Origin: Geomonas limicola
Lineage (GTDB): Bacteria; Desulfobacterota; Desulfuromonadia; Geobacterales; Geobacteraceae
Assembly: GCF_014193675.1 (NCBI RefSeq)
Contig: NZ_BLXZ01000001.1
Location: forward strand, 434,001 to 498,000
Direction of reading: 5' to 3'
DNA: 64,000 nt
Both the position numbers and the translations under genes were made by a program. The notes beneath the pieces are model-generated. The model was not told the DNA's origin. It did not search any database and saw only the letters and a program-made list of their open reading frames with translations. Below are positions 19,050-27,602 of this stretch, piece by piece (within the stretch, counting starts at the first letter, position 1; every line of letters begins with the position of its first letter).

Positions 19050-19066
19050 AGAAACAGTGCGTAAAA

Positions 19067-19091
19067 GGCCGCTGCCGTAACGGCAGCGGCC
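19067..19091 (+). terminator. Intercistronic hairpin between dctP and dctQ
   Basis: GGCCGCTGCCG (19067-19077) and CGGCAGCGGCC (19081-19091) form a perfect 11-base-pair stem with a TAA loop. There is no T-run, so it more likely stabilises the dctP message or attenuates transcription than ends the operon. Confidence 0.6.
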
Positions 19092-19124
19092 CCAGGTATT
19101 AGCGATCGTTCCAGGAGACACGTC

Positions 19125-19787
19125 ATGATGAAATACCTTGACCACCTAGAGGAGTGGATCATCACCTTCCTCATGGGCGCAGCAACGCTCGTCATCTTTC
19201 TTTCGATTATTCATCGGTATGCCGCGGGATTTCCCATCCCGGGGCTCCAGGACTGGCTGATCAACATCCGCTTCAGCTGGGCCCAGGAACTCTGCATTTA
19301 CATGTTTGTCTGGATGGCGAAGTTCGGGGCCGCCTACGGTGTGCGCTCCGGCATCCACGTGGGCGTCGATGTCCTGGTGAACCGTCTCCCCGTCGACTGG
19401 CGCACCAAGGGGGTCATGGTTTCCATCATCTGCGGCACCCTCTTCACCGGCATCATCGGCACCCTGGGTGCCACCTTCGTGTGGGAAAACGGGCTGCACT
19501 ACGCCCTGTTCCACAAGCTGGGGCTGGCCACCGGGGACATCCCCGAGGGTCCCATCACCCCGGACCTCGAGTGGCCTACCTGGTTCATCTACTCGGCGGT
19601 TCCTCTCGGCTCCTATCTCATGTGCTTCCGGTTCATACAGGTCGGCTGGCGTTTCCTGAAGACCGGGCAGTTGCCGCACAACCATCATGACGAAGCCCAC
19701 GTCGAAGGGCTGGAGGAAGAGTCCATCGAGAAGTCCGAGCTGTACCCGGCCAATTCCGATGCCGCCGCGGGAGGTACCGTAAAATGA
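19125..19787 (+). CDS. dctQ: TRAP transporter small permease subunit
   Basis: A 220-residue membrane protein with four hydrophobic segments, as in DctQ: near residues 12-32, 50-70, 92-115 and 150-175. The motifs WAQELCIYMFVWMAKFGAAYGVR and HVGVDVLVNRLP are typical of the family. The C-terminal tail is hydrophilic and slightly longer than usual. GGAG precedes the ATG at 19125; a second ATG is at 19128. The stop overlaps the dctM start by 4 bases. Confidence 0.94.
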   Translation: MMKYLDHLEEWIITFLMGAATLVIFLSIIHRYAAGFPIPGLQDWLINIRFSWAQELCIYMFVWMAKFGAAYGVRSGIHVGVDVLVNRLPVDWRTKGVMVSIICGTLFTGIIGTLGATFVWENGLHYALFHKLGLATGDIPEGPITPDLEWPTWFIYSAVPLGSYLMCFRFIQVGWRFLKTGQLPHNHHDEAHVEGLEEESIEKSELYPANSDAAAGGTVK

Positions 19788-21172
19788 GCATGGAGAATAT
19801 CGCAGCATTACCTCTTATGAGCAAACCGAAGGCTGCGGGCTGGCTGATCGGCATCTCGGTCGTCCTGCTGGGCGTCGGGTTCATCTATGGAAACGTCGGC
19901 ATCGTCTTCGCCCTGCTCCTGGCACTGATGCTGACCGGGGTTCCGGTCTCCATCGCGTTGGGCCTTACGGTACTGACCTTCCTCTACCTGTTGACCAACG
20001 TCCCTATCGAGGCCGTGGCACTCAAGCTCTTTACCGGCATCGAGAAGTTCGAGATCATGGCGATCCCTTTCTTCATCCTGGCCGGCAACTTCCTGACCCA
20101 CGGCGGCGTGGCGCGCAGGATGATCGAATTCGCCACCAGCATGATCGGGCACTTAAACGGCGGTCTCGCCCTGGCCGGCATCGTCGCCTGCGCCATGTTT
20201 GCCCTGGTCTGCGGATCGAGCGTCGCTACCGTGGTCGCGATCGGCTCCATCATCCTGCCGGCCATGGTGCAGCACGGCTACCCGATGCGCTTTGGCGCGG
20301 GGGTGATCGTCTGCGCCGGATCGCTGGGGATCCTGATGCTCCCATCCATCCCCAAGGTCATCTACGCCATCTCGACCAACACCTCCATCGGCGCGCTCTT
20401 CGTCGCCGGCCTCTTCCCGGGGATGCTTTTGACCGCCATGCTCTGCGTGGTGACCTGGTACGTCGCCAAGAAGCGCGGCTACCCGCGGCTGCCCAAGGCC
20501 AGCTGGGGGCAACGACTGGTAGCGTTCCAAAAGAGTGTCTGGGGGCTCATGCTGGTGGTAATCATCATCGGCGGCATCTACTCCGGCATCTTCACCGCCA
20601 CCGAAGCGGCCGCCATGTCCGCCGTGTACGCCTTCTTCATCTCGGTCTTCATCTACAAGGACATGGGGATGAAGGATGTGCCGCGCGTGCTCTTGAAGTC
20701 CGCCAACCTCTCCGCGATGCTGCTCTACATCATCACCAACGCGGTGCTGTTCTCCTTCCTGATGTCGCATGAGAACATCCCGCAGGCGATGGCCGACTGG
20801 ATCCTCGGTAAGGACCTGGGTGTGGTCACCTTCCTTATCTTCGTCAACATGGTGCTGCTGTTGGCCGGTAACGTCATGGAGCCCTCTTCCATCATCCTGA
20901 TCTTCGCGCCGATCCTGTTCCCGGCGGCGATGAAACTGGGGATCGACCCGGTGCACTTCGGCATCCTGATCGACGCCAACATGGAGGTGGGCCTGTGCCA
21001 CCCGCCGGTCGGCCTCAACCTCTACGTGGCGAGCGGCATCTCAAGGCTCAGTATCACAGAGTTGACAGTGGCGGTCATGCCATGGCTCATGACGATGGTG
21101 GTCTTCCTGATCATCGTCACCTATTGGCCGTCACTGTCCATTTGGCTACCGAAGATGATGGGGATGATGTAA
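19784..21172 (+). CDS. dctM: TRAP transporter large permease subunit
   Basis: A 462-residue integral membrane protein with about 12 hydrophobic segments. DctM features include MAIPFFILAGNFLTHGGVARRMI, the serine-rich CGSSVATVVAIGSIILPAM and GLCHPPVGLNLYVASGI near the C-terminus. It forms the sodium-coupled transport channel with DctQ. It starts inside the ATGA overlap with dctQ and is followed 13 bases later by the small membrane gene. Confidence 0.95.
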   Translation: MSMENIAALPLMSKPKAAGWLIGISVVLLGVGFIYGNVGIVFALLLALMLTGVPVSIALGLTVLTFLYLLTNVPIEAVALKLFTGIEKFEIMAIPFFILAGNFLTHGGVARRMIEFATSMIGHLNGGLALAGIVACAMFALVCGSSVATVVAIGSIILPAMVQHGYPMRFGAGVIVCAGSLGILMLPSIPKVIYAISTNTSIGALFVAGLFPGMLLTAMLCVVTWYVAKKRGYPRLPKASWGQRLVAFQKSVWGLMLVVIIIGGIYSGIFTATEAAAMSAVYAFFISVFIYKDMGMKDVPRVLLKSANLSAMLLYIITNAVLFSFLMSHENIPQAMADWILGKDLGVVTFLIFVNMVLLLAGNVMEPSSIILIFAPILFPAAMKLGIDPVHFGILIDANMEVGLCHPPVGLNLYVASGISRLSITELTVAVMPWLMTMVVFLIIVTYWPSLSIWLPKMMGMM

Positions 21173-21185
21173 GCGAGGAAACGCC

Positions 21186-21515
21186 ATGTCCAATGCAGCA
21201 AACAACCTGTCCATCTACCTCATCGTGCTCTGTAACGCCCTGTGCCACGCCATGCTGATCTGGCGGCTGAAGCTCGATACCGCTAGCAAGCTCAGGTTCT
21301 GCGCGCTAGGCGGCGGTATTCCCCTTGCGGTCATCCTGGCCATGCGGCTCATGGTCGCTATCGGGGTGATGCACGCACGGGTTGCCGAGCAGGGGATGTT
21401 GGAGCGCAGCATCACGATGCTGGGGAGCGTCCTGCTCCTGGCCGGGCCGTTTCTGGCCACGGGTGCGGCCCTCATGTACCGGAGGAGGAGCCAGGTGGAG
21501 GTCTCAGCAGGTTGA
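21186..21515 (+). CDS. Small membrane protein at the end of the TRAP operon
   Basis: A 109-residue protein with three hydrophobic segments (~8-26, 38-60, 76-95) and a short arginine-rich tail. It begins 13 bases after dctM with a plausible GCGAGGAA site and is followed 20 bases later by a strong terminator, so it is the last gene of the operon. I do not recognise a family; a role with the TRAP transporter is only suggested by position. Confidence 0.75.
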   Translation: MSNAANNLSIYLIVLCNALCHAMLIWRLKLDTASKLRFCALGGGIPLAVILAMRLMVAIGVMHARVAEQGMLERSITMLGSVLLLAGPFLATGAALMYRRRSQVEVSAG

Positions 21516-21535
21516 AGAGGATTTGAGTAAGTTGC

Positions 21536-21583
21536 AAATTAAAGGGGCACCCTGGTCACTACACTGGGGTGCCCCTTTAATTT
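21536..21583 (+). terminator. Strong terminator of the dct operon
   Basis: AAATTAAAGGGGCACCC (21536-21552) and GGGTGCCCCTTTAATTT (21567-21583) form a perfect 17-base-pair stem with a 14-base loop. The A/T ends give a U tract at the 3' side. Confidence 0.9.
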
Positions 21584-21852
21584 GTCATCAGGGAAGTCCG
21601 GTAAATATTGCCCTACCCACCACGTCACTCACTATGTCCCACACCCCGCTTTCCATTGCAACGGGAAGACAGCAGGGTGTTGCTCGTTCTTGACCTGAGT
21701 TTCTGTGGCCTACTCTCTGAATTGCTTCAGCGCCTTTCGGTTTGACTGGCATTACTGCGCCTCAATGAGTATAGTAGCCAGACTCAGGGGCCCTGTGTCC
21801 CTTCCCGAGCCTCACTTCCCTGCCGCTATCGGCCCGTGCTGGAGTTTTTTTG
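21584..21852. other. Intergenic leader upstream of nhaD
   Basis: 269 bases between the dct terminator and nhaD. GGTTTGACTGG and a TATAGT lie near 21745-21775, but the spacing is too long for a convincing sigma-70 promoter. No sigma-54 site or recognisable sodium riboswitch was found by eye. Confidence 0.45.
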
Positions 21853-23136
21853 ATGTCGACATTGCTGGTGGTCATCTTCGTCGTCGCCTATGCCGCAATC
21901 GCCCTCGAGCACCCCATCAAGGTGAACAAGTCCTCGTCGGCGCTTCTGGGGGCCGGCCTGCTCTGGACGGTGTACGCGATGCTTTCCCCGGACCAGCACC
22001 TGGTGGCGGAGCAGCTCGGGGCATCGCTCTCTGCGACGGCCCAGATCGTCTTCTTCCTGATCGGCGCGATGACCATCGTCGAGGTGGTCGACGCCCATAA
22101 CGGGTTCGACATCATCACCGCCCGGATCAAGACCAACCGGCTTGCCACGCTGATGTGGCTGGTGGGCTTCGTCACCTTCTTCCTCAGCGCAGTGCTGGAC
22201 AACCTGACCACCACCATCGTGATGATCTCGTTGATGAAGAAGCTTTTGGATCGTCAGGAAGATCGCCTGTTCTTTGCCGGAATGATCGTGATTGCTGCCA
22301 ACGCGGGCGGAGCCTGGACCCCGATCGGCGACGTTACCACCACCATGCTCTGGATCGGCGGGCAGATCACCAGCGTCTCCATCATCAAGAGCCTGTTCCT
22401 CCCCTCGCTGGTGAACCTGGTCCTGCCGCTATGCGCGGTAGCCTTGATGCTTCGGGGGCGCGACGTCGTGGCACCGCTGCGAACCGACGAGAACGGGCTT
22501 TATCAGACGACCCTCTTCGAGCGGAACCTCATGTTCTGCACGGGAATCGGCATCCTCGTCTGTGTACCGGTCTTCAAAACCGTCACCCACCTCCCGCCCT
22601 TTATGGGGATCCTCTTCGGGCTCGGGATCCTCTGGCTGGTCGGAGACCTGGTGCATCGCAAGAAGGAAGAGCTGGACAAGCAGCACCTCACCCTGGCCCA
22701 CGCCCTCATGAAGATCGACATGAGTTCCATCGTGTTTTTCATCGGGATACTGCTTGCCGTGGCTACCCTGGAGCACACCCACCTGCTGGCGGCCTTGGCC
22801 AGTTGGCTGGACCACAGCTTCGGGCGACTGGACGTCATCGTCACCCTGATCGGCCTGGCAAGCGCGATAGTGGACAACGTCCCGCTCGTGGCAGCCTCTA
22901 TCGGGATGTACCCGCTCGCCCAGCACCCGGTCGACAGTTTCCTGTGGCAATTCATGGCCTACTGTGCCGGCACCGGCGGTTCGATCCTGGTAATCGGTTC
23001 CGCTGCAGGGGTGGCGGCGATGGGACTGGAGAAAATCGAATTTTTCTGGTACTTGAGAAAGTTCTCGGTACTTGCCCTGCTGGGGTATTTCGCAGGGATC
23101 GGAGTCTACCTGGTGCAGCGAGGAATGGCACCCTAA
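21853..23136 (+). CDS. nhaD: Na+/H+ antiporter, NhaD type
   Basis: A 427-residue polytopic membrane protein of the ion-transporter superfamily. NhaD hallmarks are VLDNLTTTIVM, ANAGGAWTPIGDVTTTMLW, SAIVDNVPLVAAS and GTGGSILVIGSAAGVAAMG. It exports Na+ (and often Li+) in exchange for protons. An in-frame TTG precedes the ATG; the ATG at 21853 has GGAG 8 bases upstream and is preferred. It is followed 43 bases later by nhaA. Confidence 0.93.
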   Translation: MSTLLVVIFVVAYAAIALEHPIKVNKSSSALLGAGLLWTVYAMLSPDQHLVAEQLGASLSATAQIVFFLIGAMTIVEVVDAHNGFDIITARIKTNRLATLMWLVGFVTFFLSAVLDNLTTTIVMISLMKKLLDRQEDRLFFAGMIVIAANAGGAWTPIGDVTTTMLWIGGQITSVSIIKSLFLPSLVNLVLPLCAVALMLRGRDVVAPLRTDENGLYQTTLFERNLMFCTGIGILVCVPVFKTVTHLPPFMGILFGLGILWLVGDLVHRKKEELDKQHLTLAHALMKIDMSSIVFFIGILLAVATLEHTHLLAALASWLDHSFGRLDVIVTLIGLASAIVDNVPLVAASIGMYPLAQHPVDSFLWQFMAYCAGTGGSILVIGSAAGVAAMGLEKIEFFWYLRKFSVLALLGYFAGIGVYLVQRGMAP

Positions 23137-23179
23137 ACGGCAGGACTAGGCGCTGGGCGCCCACAGCAGGCGAATCGAT

Positions 23180-24376
23180 ATGACCAACATCGGGACTCAG
23201 GTCCAAAAGTTCAAGCAACTCTTCCTCGACTTTCTGGCGAACGAGCAGACCTCGGGGATCTTGCTGATCATCTGCACGGCGGTTTCGGTTGCGCTGGCAA
23301 ACTCACCGCTCGGACACACCTACCAGGAGTTCTGGCACACGACGCTAGGCTTCGATCTTGCCGGCATCGAGGTCCGGCAGTCACTGGTACACATGATCGA
23401 CGACGGTCTGATGACCGTGTTCTTTCTGTTGATCGGCCTGGAGATCGAGCGTGAAGTGTACGTGGGTGAACTCTCCAGCCTGAAGCACGCCTCGCTCCCT
23501 ATCTTCGCTGCCCTAGGCGGCATGGCCGTCCCGGCGCTAATGCACTACCTCTTCAACGCGGGGATTCCCACGCAGGCGGGATTCGGCATCCCTACCGCCA
23601 CCGACATCGCTTTCGCCCTCGGGATCCTGGGGCTTTTTGGCAACAGGGTGCCGCTCTCACTCAAGGTTTTCCTCACCGCCCTCGCCATCATCGACGACTT
23701 GGGAGCCATCCTCCTGATCGCCATTTTCTACGTCAGCGACTTTTCCTTCTGGTATCTCTCGCTGGCCCTGGGAATCTTCGCTTTACTCGTCGTCCTGAAC
23801 CGGATGAGGGTGCTCTGGCTCCCAGCCTACCTGCTCCCCGGCGCCGTCATGTGGTACTTCATGCTGAAGTCCGGGATCCACCCGACCATTGTCGGCGTGC
23901 TGCTCGCTTTTGCTATTCCCTTCGGCGGCGGGAGCGAGAATTTCCCCTCCTACCGACTGCAGCACGCCCTGCACAAACCGGTTGCGTTCCTCATCATGCC
24001 GATCTTCGCCATGGCCAACACCGGCATCGTGGTAGACCGTGAGGCGTTCACGCAGCTGCTCTCTCCCAACGCCCTGGGTATCCTGTCCGGCCTGGTCCTG
24101 GGCAAGCCGTTGGGCATCGCGCTGTTCAGCCTGCTCGCGGTGTCGCTGGGGCTCTCCCAACTTCCCAGCATGGTGAATTGGAAGCAGCTGATCGCTGTCG
24201 GATTCCTGGCCGGCATCGGGTTCACCATGTCCATTTTCATCACCCTGCTCGCCTACAATGACCCCGGCACGGTACAGGTCTCCAAGCTGAGCATCCTGGT
24301 AGCTTCCCTCATTGCCGGTAGCCTCGGTTTCCTCATTCTGCACCGTACCACCTCATCTGGTCCCCCCTCGACATAG
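23180..24376 (+). CDS. nhaA: Na+/H+ antiporter NhaA
   Basis: A 398-residue antiporter with the NhaA fold. The conserved aspartate segment FGIPTATDIAFALGILGLFG and LTALAIIDDLGAILLIAIFY are present, as is the N-terminal SGILLIICTAVSVALANSP. The pair of aspartates in AIIDD is the ion-binding site in E. coli NhaA. The ribosome-binding site is weak (GGCGAATCGAT). Encoding both NhaD and NhaA together suggests strong dependence on sodium extrusion. Confidence 0.97.
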   Translation: MTNIGTQVQKFKQLFLDFLANEQTSGILLIICTAVSVALANSPLGHTYQEFWHTTLGFDLAGIEVRQSLVHMIDDGLMTVFFLLIGLEIEREVYVGELSSLKHASLPIFAALGGMAVPALMHYLFNAGIPTQAGFGIPTATDIAFALGILGLFGNRVPLSLKVFLTALAIIDDLGAILLIAIFYVSDFSFWYLSLALGIFALLVVLNRMRVLWLPAYLLPGAVMWYFMLKSGIHPTIVGVLLAFAIPFGGGSENFPSYRLQHALHKPVAFLIMPIFAMANTGIVVDREAFTQLLSPNALGILSGLVLGKPLGIALFSLLAVSLGLSQLPSMVNWKQLIAVGFLAGIGFTMSIFITLLAYNDPGTVQVSKLSILVASLIAGSLGFLILHRTTSSGPPST

Positions 24377-24471
24377 GCACCTCCAATGCGGCCCTTCCGT
24401 AGGGTGGTCGACACGGATGAATCGGTTATCCGTTCGCACACCGGCTACCTCTACTAACACCAGCTGCACTC

Positions 24472-24499
24472 TTGACTTTGGAAAGCTTCCCTTTAAGTT
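24472..24499 (+). promoter_or_regulatory. Possible sigma-70 promoter upstream of the methyltransferase
   Basis: TTGACT (24472-24477) and TAAGTT (24494-24499) are 16 bases apart, 50 bases before the methyltransferase ATG. The -10 match is moderate. Confidence 0.35.
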
Positions 24500-24548
24500 T
24501 CTTAAGTCGCGCTAAAGATGGTACAGAGCCAAGGTGTACGGGAGAAGC

Positions 24549-25355
24549 ATGCGCCAGCGCATAGCTCAAGACATCTACGACCGGATCAACAACGGCATCT
24601 ACGATTCGGAGCGGGAACAGTGGTGGGAACCAGGCTCGGCGCTCTACCTGATCAAGGGGTCACTCAACCCGGCGCGCCTCGGGTTCGTGAAGCGGGTGCT
24701 GGAGCGTGAGCTGCGCTGGAGCCTGCCGGGGCGCTCCGCACTCGAGGTTGGCTGCGGCGGGGGGATCCTCACCGAGGAGATCGCCCGCCTCGGCTTTCGA
24801 ACCGCGGGTGTGGACCCAGCCGAGCACTCGCTGCGCATCGCCGAAGAGCACGCCACCCAAAACGGCCTCGCCATCAGCTACCGAAAAGGAAGCGGCGAGG
24901 CCCTCCCCTACCCTGACGCCAGTTTCGATGCACTCTTCTGCTGCGACGTCCTGGAGCATGTGCGCGATCTCCCCCGGGTCGTCGCGGAAATCTCCCGGGT
25001 GCTGAGGCCGGGCGGCGTCTTTTTCTACGACACCATCAACCGGAGTTGGGCCTCGAAGCTCATCGCGATAAACCTGGCGCAGCGCTGGAAACGCTGGGCC
25101 TTTTTGCCGGAAGACCTGCACGTCTGGGAGATGTTCATCAAGCCGACCGAGATGAAGGCGCTCCTGGCCTTGAACGGGCTGGTCTGGCGCGAGCACCGGG
25201 GGCTCCGTCCGAACGCCTCGCCCCTCACCGTGCTGCGCTGCCTCAGACAGCGCGCCCGGGGCGAGCTCGATTTTGCCGAACTCGGCAGGCGCCTGAGCCT
25301 GGTCGAGTGCGGGGCTACGGGGCTCATGTATCTCGGTTACGCGGTGAAAGGGTAG
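24549..25355 (+). CDS. UbiG-like class I SAM-dependent methyltransferase
   Basis: A 268-residue Rossmann methyltransferase. Motif I is ALEVGCGGGILTEEIA and the acidic ribose contact is GVDPAEHSL; FDALFCCDVLEHVRDLPRV and VLRPGGVFFYDTINR follow. The pattern and the GIYDSEREQWW start resemble UbiG (ubiquinone O-methyltransferase), but this group of bacteria makes menaquinone, so a different hydroxylated substrate is likely. The ATG at 24549 with GGGAG upstream is preferred over the GTG at 24534. It heads a possible gene set with the oxidoreductase and SDR that follow. Confidence 0.85.
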   Translation: MRQRIAQDIYDRINNGIYDSEREQWWEPGSALYLIKGSLNPARLGFVKRVLERELRWSLPGRSALEVGCGGGILTEEIARLGFRTAGVDPAEHSLRIAEEHATQNGLAISYRKGSGEALPYPDASFDALFCCDVLEHVRDLPRVVAEISRVLRPGGVFFYDTINRSWASKLIAINLAQRWKRWAFLPEDLHVWEMFIKPTEMKALLALNGLVWREHRGLRPNASPLTVLRCLRQRARGELDFAELGRRLSLVECGATGLMYLGYAVKG

Positions 25356-25410
25356 AGGGCGCAGAAACACCCGCCCTTCATGTGAGTAAAGCTGACTCCC
25401 GTAGACACGT

Positions 25411-25429
25411 CCCCTCTCCCAGAGAGGGG
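25411..25429. repeat. Short CCCCTCTC/GAGAGGGG hairpin
   Basis: An 8-base-pair stem with a 3-base loop between the methyltransferase and oxidoreductase genes. It resembles the C/G-rich hairpin repeats at 27446 and 27639. No T-run. Confidence 0.45.
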
Positions 25430-25502
25430 GGGGAAACGCCCCCGAGATCGTCCCTTGCCTGAAGAACAGGGGTGAAGGTGTCGGCCAAGGCACGGAGGGA
25501 TT

Positions 25503-27386
25503 ATGAAAGCACAGGAATTTCAAGAAGCTGCAGGCTGCACTGACGAGGTCCTCAGCACCGCGCACAACTGCCGACACTACGCCATGTGTAAGGTGGACTT
25601 CCTGGGCAACGGCGTCTGCGCCTCGGGGCCGCAACGCGGTTTCGTAGCATTTTACCCCCAGGGGCACATGGACCTCTACGCGGCGCTCAGGGACGGGGGA
25701 GCACCGGTCACCTCCGGTGCCCTGGCGGTGGCGGACAGCTGCGACCTCTGCGGCAAGTGTGATCACCAGTGCTATTTCGTGACGGAGTTGCGCCCCACCC
25801 GGGTAATGCGAGCCTTGAAAGAGCACCTCGCCGCCTATCTCCAAGCCGGGGGACGCGTGGAATCCGAGGCCGAGGATCCGGTATTGGCGAGGATCCGCGA
25901 GATCGTGGGGGACCAGTGGGCGACGAACGATCGGGCCATCGCCGTCACCTACTCGCACGACCCCAGCCCCATCGCGGTCCCCAAACTTCCGGCCTACGTG
26001 GTGCTGCCAGGGTCCGCCGAGGAGGTGGCGTCCCTTTTGCGGCTCTTCAAGGAGACAGGTATCCCTTGGACGGCACGCGGCAACGGCAGCAACATCCTGG
26101 GCTTCGAGCTTGGCGAGGGAGCCATCATCGACTTGAACCGAATGCGGGAGATGAGCTTCGACGAGAAGAACTGGTCGGTACGCGTCGGCCCGGGAGTGTC
26201 GGCCTTCGAGCTGCAGAGCGCGGCTGTAGCCCGCGGCTTCCGGGTCCACGTCGCCGAACCGGCGGCACTGGTCCTGGCGAGCATCATGTGCTCAGGGATC
26301 CTCTCCCTGTTCGCGACGAGCTACGGCACTTCCGCCGAGGGGGTGCTTGATGCACGCTTCGTCGCTCCGGACGGTAGCACCTTTTCCATGAACCAGAAAC
26401 AGGGCCCGAACCTCTTCGCCTTCGCCCCTGCTCCCCAGACCACGCCGGGAATCTGCGTATCCGCAGACCTGAAGCTGCACCCGAAGACGGACGACGAAGA
26501 GGGAGCCCTGATCCCCTGCAGCACCCTGGCGGCCGGGCTCGAGCTCTCCCGGGAGCTGGCCCAGCGGCGCATCGGCTTTGCCGTCGGTGTCCTGGGAATC
26601 GAGTACGTCGCCTCTTTCATGGCGCCTACCCAGGAGCTTGCCAACCAGGCGAAGCAGGTCTTCGGGGAGCGCCTGGGGATGGCCTGCCTGGTGTTGGTCC
26701 TGGGGGACCGCTACGCAATGGGAAGCCTGAAGCAGATGGGGCACCCGCTCATCGACCAGCGCCTGTTCCGAACCCTCAACCTGGGACTCCCCCACCTGGC
26801 GAGCGCCCCCTGGCTCGACCTTTTGACCCAGCTTGCCCTGGACGAGCCCTTTGGGTACCTGAAGGCGGAAGGGTTTGCCGAACTCGCCGAAACGGCACTG
26901 GCCCCATCACCGCAGCGGCTCGCCCGTGCGGTGCACCCGGAGCTGCGCGAGTTCCACGAGAAACTCTACGCGCGTCCCGAGCTCACCGACCTGGTCTGGC
27001 TCAACATGTTCCGGATCACCAGTTCGCGCATCGGCCGAGAGAAGCATTTCTTCCCGATCCTTTTGTACCTGCCGCTGGAGGCCGGGCTCATCGAAGAGCT
27101 CTGCGCGCGGTTCCAGGCGATCGCCCAGTCACGCGGCATCAAGCACGAGGTCGGATTCCTGGCCCCCATCGACAGCGGCAAGCGCTGCATCTTCGAGTAC
27201 GACTACTACGTGGACCAGTGTGATGCCGGGGAGATCGAACGGGTGCGTGAGGCGGTAGGTGCGGTAGCCGCCGTCATCGACGAGGTTGGTGCCAGGACGG
27301 GGACGCTGCGCTGGATGCGCTACGTGCTCTACCAGGGATTTTGCCGGATGGAGAACCTGCTCTATACCGAAGTACCGCGGGGGTGA
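25503..27386 (+). CDS. FAD-binding oxidoreductase with N-terminal iron-sulfur module
   Basis: A 627-residue protein. The first ~95 residues are cysteine-rich: C23, C29 and C39, then C80-x2-C83-x2-C86-x3-C90 (CDLCGKCDHQC), a 4Fe-4S type motif. Residues ~150-330 match the FAD_binding_4 (PCMH) fold, with YVVLPGSAEEVASLLRLFKE and TARGNGSNILGFELGEGAII. The C-terminal half resembles the cap domain of glycolate/D-lactate dehydrogenase-like enzymes. It is likely a flavin dehydrogenase passing electrons through the cluster. A strong GGAGG lies before the ATG. The substrate is unknown; the neighbours suggest a role in one biosynthetic route. Confidence 0.85.
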   Translation: MKAQEFQEAAGCTDEVLSTAHNCRHYAMCKVDFLGNGVCASGPQRGFVAFYPQGHMDLYAALRDGGAPVTSGALAVADSCDLCGKCDHQCYFVTELRPTRVMRALKEHLAAYLQAGGRVESEAEDPVLARIREIVGDQWATNDRAIAVTYSHDPSPIAVPKLPAYVVLPGSAEEVASLLRLFKETGIPWTARGNGSNILGFELGEGAIIDLNRMREMSFDEKNWSVRVGPGVSAFELQSAAVARGFRVHVAEPAALVLASIMCSGILSLFATSYGTSAEGVLDARFVAPDGSTFSMNQKQGPNLFAFAPAPQTTPGICVSADLKLHPKTDDEEGALIPCSTLAAGLELSRELAQRRIGFAVGVLGIEYVASFMAPTQELANQAKQVFGERLGMACLVLVLGDRYAMGSLKQMGHPLIDQRLFRTLNLGLPHLASAPWLDLLTQLALDEPFGYLKAEGFAELAETALAPSPQRLARAVHPELREFHEKLYARPELTDLVWLNMFRITSSRIGREKHFFPILLYLPLEAGLIEELCARFQAIAQSRGIKHEVGFLAPIDSGKRCIFEYDYYVDQCDAGEIERVREAVGAVAAVIDEVGARTGTLRWMRYVLYQGFCRMENLLYTEVPRG

Positions 27387-27445
27387 CTCCAACAAGAATA
27401 AGGAGCAGATCTGATCTTTAGCCAGCGACAGGGTTCTCGCGTCTC

Positions 27446-27475
27446 CCCCTTTGGAAAAGGGGGGACAGAGGGGAT
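27446..27475. repeat. CCCCTTT hairpin repeat, copy 1
   Basis: CCCCCTTT (27445-27452) pairs with AAAGGGGG (27456-27463), followed by ACAGAGGGGAT. A diverged inverted copy lies at 27639-27667 inside the next gene. Likely a REP-type element. Confidence 0.7.
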
Positions 27476-27602
27476 GCACCTTTCTGACTACCTTACTACT
27501 GAGCAGGGTGAATCTATGCTCGTCGAGGTTTTCCTCTGGCAGGGCTTGGGATTGCTGGGTTGCGATTTGTTAGGCAGGTGCTGTTAGAGACGGAGGCTGT
27601 GC

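Noticed and set aside
21584..21852. Sodium-sensing riboswitch upstream of nhaD
   Set aside because: Expected because of the antiporter genes, but no consensus structure could be recognised by eye.
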